Shown here in pieces: positions 60,056-64,000 of a DNA stretch of 64,000 bases (the stretch's first letter is position 1; each line of letters opens with the position of its first letter). The notes beneath the pieces are model-generated. The model was not told the DNA's origin. It saw only the letters and a list, made by a program, of their open reading frames with translations, and ran no database searches. This DNA comes from Escarpia spicata (lineage: Eukaryota; Annelida; Polychaeta; Sabellida; Siboglinidae). The position numbers were made by a program, and so were the translations under genes. Location: positions 8,133,459 to 8,197,458 of the forward strand of contig OZ023217.1 in NCBI GenBank assembly GCA_963995525.1. Reading direction: 5' to 3'.

Positions 60056-60352
60056 CGGTGGCGTTGTAAATAGAACATCGGACTCTCAATCGAGATATTC
60101 CTGGTTCGAACCCTCCTCCTGCCCTGTCGAACCCTGGACTTGTTGTTCACTTCACATCGAGTCCAGCCTGTTGTATGAATGAGTATCTTGCTACAGTTGT
60201 AGATATATGTGGACGGATAACAGTCTTAGCACGGTCACTGCAGCGTGGTTGAATGCTTCCAAGAGAAGTCGAGATGGTGTTCGATTGAACAGGTCTGCCA
60301 TGGATTAAAGTGCAAAGAATCATGGGCAATCCTTGCTATATAAAAACATAAT
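60050..60352 (+). mobile_element. tRNA-derived SINE adjoining the 35-bp array
   Basis: gcggtggcgttgtaaatag (A-box region), cctggttcgaaccctcctcc (B box), ttgtatgaatgagtatcttg, cactgcagcgtggttgaatg, and the tail gcaatccttgctatataaaa. The central block is more diverged than in the 59.2-kb copy. Confidence 0.83.
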
Positions 60353-60411
60353 TGTATCTTTACGATGTGCTACTCCGTCTCGCTATCTCAAAATTATTAT
60401 TTTCGAGGTTT

Positions 60412-60478
60412 GAGGTTATAGGAGAGGATAGTAATTTCACGTACCTGGGCGCTGTACTCCATCCAACGCTAGACTCTA
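60412..60478 (+). pseudogene. LINE reverse-transcriptase scrap
   Basis: EDSNFTYLGAVLHPTLDS resembles the 'FKYLGVxLHPTLT' segment after the FADD motif of LINE reverse transcriptases. About 22 codons only. Confidence 0.5.
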
Positions 60479-61640
60479 TACACGTGTGGATGCCAGGCAA
60501 GAGTATTAATACTTATGCAACATTCCAATAATTAAGTAATCCACATGTTAGCAACTATATCCCCAATGAATAGGACACTGCTATTATCTAGGCGCGCAAC
60601 CGAGCGTAGAAATTGTCGCAGAACGTATTAGGTCCTACGTGTCACGTATCTTGTGGTAATGTTCACGTATCAGATACATAATGATGACGTAAACGTTACA
60701 CGTAGACATTAAAATATATATCAATGACGATGCTCATTGCACGGATAAAAAGTCACCTAATTAAATCTTAGGTGCATATTTTGAGAAACCCTGGCGTACA
60801 TATATGCACCAGAATTGGTGCAATGTTTCTTCTTTTTTCATAAATATGCACGGACAATTTCACGCGTTTCACATAATATGAACAATCAATCGTTGAGTTA
60901 CTGAAGAAGTTCCGAAATATAATTTGTTGTTGTAACTTGACCGGCGTCAGGTGAGATCAATTAACGTGTTTTATAACCAGTTAATATCTCTCAAAAGCAC
61001 GCACGTACACACCACGCACGCACAAGAGCCACGAACAAAAGCATGCACGAACTCTCAAAAACCTGTACAAGCAGAAGCATGTACGCTTCAAAGCTGGTCA
61101 GCCTGCCCTGCACGGCGGCAGATCCCTACTGGATGTCTGCACTACAAGTGATGAGTTTGATTGAGCCCTGCCGCCACGAAAGGCGCCACGAGCTGACGGC
61201 GCGACGATAGACGTTTGTCGGTCGGCGTTACAGGACAGCCGACGAAAGAGGATCCGCACTGATGAAACAGCCGACAGAGGGATGCATTTAAAGCGACCTT
61301 ATCTATCTGTTCCGTGGCCAGGACTCATCCACTAAAGATAGGAGTGATAGTATGAATAGGCTGTTCACTGAATCAGTTGTGTGGACCGACACTGTGCAAC
61401 TCTTTGCAAGAAAACATTCGTCAAATGGACACTCTGACTAAGGTCAAGACTCCTTAAAAATCATGTATTTATTGTTGATCTACTTCAACTTTGGGAACTG
61501 TTATGTAGAACACCTTTTATGGGACATTTATTATGAACATGTATTTTATTAATTACTTAATGTATTTATTATAATAATGTATTTTAATTATTTGTATATA
61601 TTCTAACTATTTATTTTGGAAACTATGTCATGCATTTAGT
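60479..61640. other. unassigned sequence
   Basis: No recognised gene or repeat. Confidence 0.5.
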
Positions 61641-61735
61641 TACTTTATATATATATATATATATACACATATATAATTATAAAATAATTATATATATATA
61701 TATATGTAATATATTTTTATAATTATATATGTTTG
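61641..61735. repeat. AT-rich imperfect palindrome
   Basis: Runs of tatatata flank catatataattataaaat and ttataattatatatg, which are near reverse complements. Largely simple sequence. Confidence 0.75.
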
Positions 61736-61975
61736 TGTGTGTGAAATCTTTATCTAATGTTATATTTACCGGATATATATTTTTCGTAGACTTTTTTATT
61801 CCATGTACGTTGTATAATGTGTGTACGCGCTCTTGAACGGGTTAGTGCCGGATATATGGCGTTATGGAAATGTAATAATAATAAGAAGAAATACTTCGTC
61901 CCACTTACTGTATTTGTCTGACGTAATTGTGGAAAGCCCTGACATCAATGTTTAGCCGACCGCGGGTCAGTTTAT

Positions 61976-62236
61976 AATAATAACAATAATAACAATAATA
62001 ACAATAACAACAATAACAACGATAACAATGATAACAATTATAATAATTATAATAATTATAATAATTATAACAGTTATAACAATGATAACAATGATAACAA
62101 TGATAACAACTACAACAATAATAACAATGATAACAATTATAACAATGATAACAATTATAACAATGATAACAATAATAACTATATTAACAATAATAATAAT
62201 AACAACAATAACAACAATAAAGAATAACAATAATAA
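61976..62236. repeat. (AATAAC)n / (AAT)n / (AATGAT)n repeat
   Basis: Interrupted triplet and hexamer repeats (aacaataataacaataata, acaatgataacaatgat). The poly-Ile/Val frames are artefacts. Confidence 0.96.
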
Positions 62237-62934
62237 CAAGTATTTATTTCCTTGCAATCATTGGGGATTTAATAAAATAAAATTCTATCAATCAGGTATT
62301 GTGTGAATAATTTGAATAACATGTCCAGTTAAGTGTTTAATTTAATAACTGAACTGCAATCGTTTGTCGAACTCAACGAAAATGCCGACTTCGAACGAGA
62401 GTAACACAATATCGCTGTTGTTTAAAATGAACACGCAATTTACACAGAAGTTTTGTTCTAACAAACCAGGAGTATCATTTACTGTTCGGCCCTACACGCA
62501 AGAGTAGGGTCTAAGCTGCTAATTGAATATGTACGCATGAGCGTAGGCCGATGCGAAAATGTAATGCGATTCGACGGCGAGGCGTGATTCGGCGCAGTGA
62601 TGCGATTACGCCTATTAACTCGGCAATGCGTAAACTTGCAGTTACCGCTAAAAGCGTGATTCGGCACAGGTGCCTAATTAGCCATACATATTCGAGCCAG
62701 CGAAAAAGTTTATTGCAATTTATCCCGCAATGCGCGCATATGAATAAAATTAACCTGTGCACGAGGGCATATCAACAGTTTCAATATAATATATAATATC
62801 TATAGAAAACACGGCCCATTAAGCAGCCATCCAAGTTAATTTAAAATAACAAAATAACCGTCTTATTTTCACACTGTGTTCTACTCAAAACAAAAAACGT
62901 GTTATACGTAAATTCGCAAATAAAGGTTCATAAG
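62237..62934. other. unassigned sequence
   Basis: No recognised feature. Confidence 0.5.
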
Positions 62935-63330
62935 AGGATCCAGGGGGGCTGGGAGGCAAATGACCCGCTAGACCTGGAATTTGGCCGGGCCATACCAGCG
63001 CGTGACCCCTACACCTTTTGAATGTGCCCCCGTTACGTGTGCCCCTTAAACAATGCAATTATGAACGTCGCCACAAAAATAACCCAACAGCACCCCCTCC
63101 CCGAACAGTCAGAGTGACTGCGGAGTGGCGACGGCGGGGTGGCGGTGAAACTCCGACGGAAGAGCTTCAACATTACTGCCCCCCACGTCTTCCGATATCA
63201 GAATCCGACAGTGACGTCATGCTGAAGGGGTGGCTCAGCCCACCCAATATGAATTTTTTTCGGCCGCCAGTGTTTTTGCGAGACTCAATGGGGAGCAATT
63301 GGCGGTTTTGCCCCCACCCCCCGTCAGACT
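62935..63330 (-). mobile_element. decayed DNA transposon, left end (inverted relative to 58431-58727)
   Basis: Starts ggatccaggggggctgggag. Its accttttgaatgtgccccc and acgtcttccgatatcagaat blocks match the 58.5-kb element in reverse complement. Coding sequence is absent. The two ends face away from each other 4.2 kb apart, so they are more likely two copies than the two ends of one element. Confidence 0.55.
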
Positions 63331-63810
63331 ACTCTTTCTGGATCTGTCCCTGGGGTTGACTTGCCAAATGGAGGAACACCTTTTCGTGTAGACGCAGTTT
63401 CCAGGTGGGAATGCGTCACATAATGTTGTTTCTCCCGGAACACGTTTCATGCGACACCGGCGATACCACGTGGGTTTGTGTAACTCGAAGGTATTACATT
63501 GCGATAGTTGCCCAGGGGTGTAGCGTCGCGTTGTACTTAGAGTTATCACTGAGACGGGGTGCCCGCCAGCAGAACTCGACGAGACAGACCATCTGTTGGG
63601 ACGAGTCCAGCTAGACCTACAGAGAAAACTGACAGACGAACACGGTCGTGTATAGCACGGCCCGCTGCCAAACTATTTATTTCAGTACCGTGCAACTATT
63701 GCCGATAGTTATAGTTGCATTTAACACATGCATTGAAGTGGGGTCTGGTTATAAGGGACACACGCTGGGACCAAGCTGTTCCGTACATCCGAAAAATCCA
63801 TGGAAATAAT
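63331..63810. other. unassigned sequence
   Basis: No recognised feature. Confidence 0.5.
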
Positions 63811-64000
63811 CAGTGCCGGATTTAAGACATGGCAGACTTGGCAGTTGCCCAGGGAATTCCATAATATGTTACTTTATGGGGGCCTCCCTAAAACGGTTTT
63901 GGGGTAATTTTATTTCTTTGAGTCGAAACATTTTACACGTAACTTGAATGCACGAATCCGATGCACATTGGTGTTATAAAGGAACCAAAATCGTATTTTG
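63811..64000 (+). mobile_element. possible hAT-like transposon start, cut by window edge
   Basis: cagtgccggatttaagacat and ggcagacttggcagttgccc, then aggg, are typical of the outer end of hAT-type elements ('CAGTGCCGGATTTA...GCCC'). The rest lies outside the window, so this cannot be verified here. Confidence 0.4.

Overview
This is a piece of an animal nuclear genome, most likely a marine invertebrate. The evidence is a spliced seven-transmembrane receptor gene, tRNA-derived SINEs, several non-LTR retrotransposon lineages (L2/CR1-like, RTE-like and one L1-like ORF1), hAT and pogo-type DNA transposons, and very abundant satellite and microsatellite DNA. I cannot name the phylum. Two runs of exactly 200 N (21378-21577 and 46301-46500), both next to GA repeats, are assembly gaps.

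Only one host protein gene can be supported: a class A (rhodopsin-like) G-protein-coupled receptor on the minus strand. It has three coding exons (30927-30538, 9450-9371 and 8817-8100) whose splice phases agree and which together give a 395-residue protein. The first intron is about 21 kb and holds most of the mobile DNA in the left half of the window. The receptor has Asn where the TM2 aspartate normally lies, Asp in the TM7 DPxxY motif, and no DRY arginine.

Layout. 1-4680 is a 30-bp satellite array that runs straight into the 3' coding end of a LINE (4680-4860), followed by a CTCA array. 5.4-8.1 kb is mostly unassigned, with one long CA run. 8.1-9.45 kb holds receptor exons 3 and 2. The large intron (9.4-30.5 kb) contains 69/66-bp and 42-bp minisatellites, L2-like and RTE-like LINE fragments, two old hAT-like remnants, an inverted pair of 0.6-kb TATA-bearing repeats around a GA block, two tandem duplications, and a 3.15-kb hAT transposon with perfect 8-bp target-site duplications. 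Exon 1 follows at 30.5-30.9 kb. 31-37 kb is repeats plus unassigned DNA. 36.9-41.5 kb has an L2-like 3' end, a 1.06-kb TTAA-flanked transposon with convergent gene remnants (one a THAP domain), and a decayed RTE-like LINE. 42.5-50 kb has minisatellites, SINEs and an L1-like ORF1 fragment. 50-64 kb has a pogo-type MITE, a 0.2-kb AT palindrome, four SINE copies, a SINE-adjacent 35-bp array and two inverted transposon ends.

Two themes stand out. First, several tandem arrays appear to have grown from the ends of retroelements: the 30-bp and 42-bp arrays share a core that encodes the DRGEW motif of a LINE C-terminus, and the 35-bp array matches the head of the SINE beside it. Second, the receptor gene is intact although its first intron is packed with insertions. 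Nearly all long open frames elsewhere are repeat artefacts: repeat units that are multiples of three stay open in several frames.
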